A stretch of 64,000 bases of DNA from Brevundimonas halotolerans (lineage in GTDB: Bacteria; Pseudomonadota; Alphaproteobacteria; Caulobacterales; Caulobacteraceae). The stretch is taken from contig NZ_QTTA01000020.1 of the NCBI RefSeq assembly GCF_003730275.1, forward strand, positions 1 through 64,000. The letters are read 5' to 3'. Under the pieces are notes generated by a model. The model was not told the origin of the DNA, did not search any database, and worked only from the letters and a program-made list of their open reading frames with translations. A program made the position numbers and the translations under genes. Positions within the stretch are counted from its first letter, which is position 1. The number at the start of each line of letters is the position of its first letter. Below, in pieces: positions 62,656 through 64,000 of this stretch.

Positions 62656-63127
62656 GCAGTTCCTTCAGCTTTCCGGCCCAGGCCCCATAGCCGGTCAGGT
62701 GCGCGCGGCGGCCCGCGCCGTCGGTTTCCAGCGTGACCGACAGCCGGTCCGGGCTCAAGGCTTCTCCGCCGCCTGTCCCCAGACGTTCGGGCCATTCGAT
62801 CAGCACCGCCCCGTCCTCCAGCGCTTCATAAAGGCCGATCTCCTGGATCTCTTCGGGGTCTTCCAGCCGGTAGAGGTCGAAATGGGCGACCGGCGGGCTG
62901 CCCTCATAGAATTGCACCAGGGTGAAGGTCGGGCTGGGCACATCCTCGTCGGGGCGGGTCAGGGCCCGGATCAGGCCGCGCGCCAGCGTCGACTTGCCCA
63001 TGCCCAGCTCGCCGTTCAGCAGCAGGGCCTCGCCGATCGCCAGCTGCAGCGCCAGGGCCGCGCCCAGCCGGGTGGTCGCCGCCTCGTCCGCCAGGGGGAT
63101 ATCGCGCACCTCAGGCAAAGGGCGCAT
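62648..63127 (-). CDS. tsaE: tRNA threonylcarbamoyladenosine biosynthesis ATPase TsaE
   Basis: This 159-aa ATPase supports TsaB-TsaD in making t6A37 on tRNA. Walker A is GELGMGKSTLARG, with SPTFTLVQFYEG and VLIEWPERLG also typical. ATG 63127 starts MRPLPEVRDIPLADE. It overlaps the acyltransferase gene upstream by about 17 bases and amgK downstream by eight, so all are in one unit. Confidence 0.93.
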   Translation of the reverse strand: MRPLPEVRDIPLADEAATTRLGAALALQLAIGEALLLNGELGMGKSTLARGLIRALTRPDEDVPSPTFTLVQFYEGSPPVAHFDLYRLEDPEEIQEIGLYEALEDGAVLIEWPERLGTGGGEALSPDRLSVTLETDGAGRRAHLTGYGAWAGKLKELHV

Positions 63128-63956
63128 CCGGCTGGCCGGGCAGCACCCGCTCGACATAGGCCTTCAGCGCATAGGTGGCGCGCGCCGCATCGGTGTCCAG
63201 CCGGCTGGCCGGGATGGTCGGTCCGACCGTCAGGCGGAAGGTCCCCCCGGCCTTGTTCAACATTTCATGAAACAGGGTGATGTCGCGCAGCTCGGGCGAG
63301 ATGCGGGCGAATAGATGGAACAGGCGCGAATACGGACCCGCCATATGGATCGGCACCACCGGGGCCCCGTATTTGCGCGCCAGACTGACGGCGGTCGGGG
63401 GCCATTCGGGATCGGTCAGGCTGCCGTCTTTTGCGATGCGCGCCAGCCGCCCGGCGGGAAACAGCACCACGGGCCGCTCGGCCTCGAACGCCGCGCGGGC
63501 GGCCTCCAGCGTGGCGCGGGTCTTTTCACGGGTGCGCTTGGACGTCACCCATTCGACCGGAATGACCACCTCCCCCAGTCGCGGCGCGACCCGCAACGCA
63601 TCGGCATTGGCGAAAAAGATCGCATCGGGCCGCCGCGCGCGAATGGCGTCATAGGCGGCGATGCCGTCGGCGATCCCGGTTGGATGATTGCTGATGATCA
63701 CACAGCGGCCGCTTTCCGGAATCCGGTCGGCATTCATCACCTTGACGTCCAGCGCCAGCAGTTTCGAGACGTGATCCAGCGCCTCGGCCCCGCCCATCGG
63801 CGCCACCGCATCGGCCATCCGGCGCGCCTTGCCATAGCCCAGCAGGGCATAGAGAAACGGCCGGATCACCGGCCAGCCGACCGAGCCCGTCAGCCGCGGC
63901 GCGCGCTCGGCGATCAGCACATCGCAGATATGTCGGGAATCGGGGGCCACCGTCAT
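63111..63956 (-). CDS. Lysophospholipid acyltransferase family protein
   Basis: This 281-aa protein carries the PlsC-type motif ISNHPTGIADG, as in OlsA/hemolysin-like acyltransferases that act on 1-acyl-glycerol-3-phosphate or lyso-ornithine lipids, plus a second motif VVLFPAGRLARI and the VVPIHMAGP segment. It is probably a peripheral inner-membrane enzyme. Which lipid it acylates cannot be told. It begins the minus-strand unit ending with addA; a gene-free 44 bases lead to the window end. Confidence 0.8.
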   Translation of the reverse strand: MTVAPDSRHICDVLIAERAPRLTGSVGWPVIRPFLYALLGYGKARRMADAVAPMGGAEALDHVSKLLALDVKVMNADRIPESGRCVIISNHPTGIADGIAAYDAIRARRPDAIFFANADALRVAPRLGEVVIPVEWVTSKRTREKTRATLEAARAAFEAERPVVLFPAGRLARIAKDGSLTDPEWPPTAVSLARKYGAPVVPIHMAGPYSRLFHLFARISPELRDITLFHEMLNKAGGTFRLTVGPTIPASRLDTDAARATYALKAYVERVLPGQPDAPFA

Positions 63957-64000
63957 GATCCGGTTGTCGCCGCTCCCGCGCGGTCGGGCAAGCGCGGTGT

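Overview
The window looks like a GC-rich alphaproteobacterial chromosome of the Caulobacterales, most likely Brevundimonas or a close relative. The evidence is a DivL-type cell-cycle kinase with tyrosine in place of the phospho-accepting histidine, a DnaA whose N-terminus resembles that of Caulobacter, the rpsT-dnaA order, GANTC sites upstream of dnaA, AddAB instead of RecBCD, the AmgK-MurU recycling pair and a large Oar-like TonB-dependent receptor. No tRNA, rRNA, CRISPR array, prophage or transposase gene was seen.

Layout. 1-5 kb: end of an OmpA-type protein, a KpsS-like capsule gene and a TonB-dependent receptor. 5-12 kb: a polyamine region with aguA and aguB (agmatine to putrescine), a deoxyhypusine-synthase-like enzyme and an ornithine/lysine-type decarboxylase, plus two lipoproteins, one a class A acid phosphatase that has lost catalytic residues. 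12-20 kb: a membrane LytTR regulator, a Tat-exported carotenoid oxygenase, divL and several hydrolases. 20-30 kb: central metabolism (ferredoxin, sdhCDAB, mdh, asd) with zapE. 30-36 kb: rarD, hisN, an XRE regulator, typA, mutM and an enoyl-CoA hydratase. 36-44 kb: the replication block rpsT-dnaA-dnaN-recF-gyrB, with a perfect DnaA box between dnaA and dnaN. 44-54 kb: recQ, two RNA-modifying enzymes, and trpF-trpB-(45-aa ORF)-trpA-accD-folC, a tightly packed run. 54-64 kb: trxA, then a minus-strand run addB-addA preceded by tsaE-amgK-murU and an acyltransferase, mostly joined by short overlaps.

Most striking structure. Between aguA and aguB lies a four-helix-bundle (23S rRNA intervening-sequence, S23/IVP family) gene enclosed by a 32/33-bp inverted repeat. 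The arms contain a 7-nt periodic GAGTRGY motif. A gene-less inverted repeat with the same 7-nt periodicity (GAGTGGC) fills the dnaN-recF gap. I read these as full and empty forms of one IVS-like mobile unit inserted in protein operons; the link is an inference. A second repeat family (about 38 bp, CCCTA to TTGAGGG) occurs as three tandem copies before aguA and once, inverted, before asd.

Other points: a 45-codon membrane microprotein frame whose start and stop overlap trpB and trpA; an AccD without its four zinc-finger cysteines; a TrpA with Glu where the catalytic Asp60 (E. coli numbering) is expected. Start codons were chosen by Shine-Dalgarno spacing, overlap and family N-termini, and several differ from the longest open frame.
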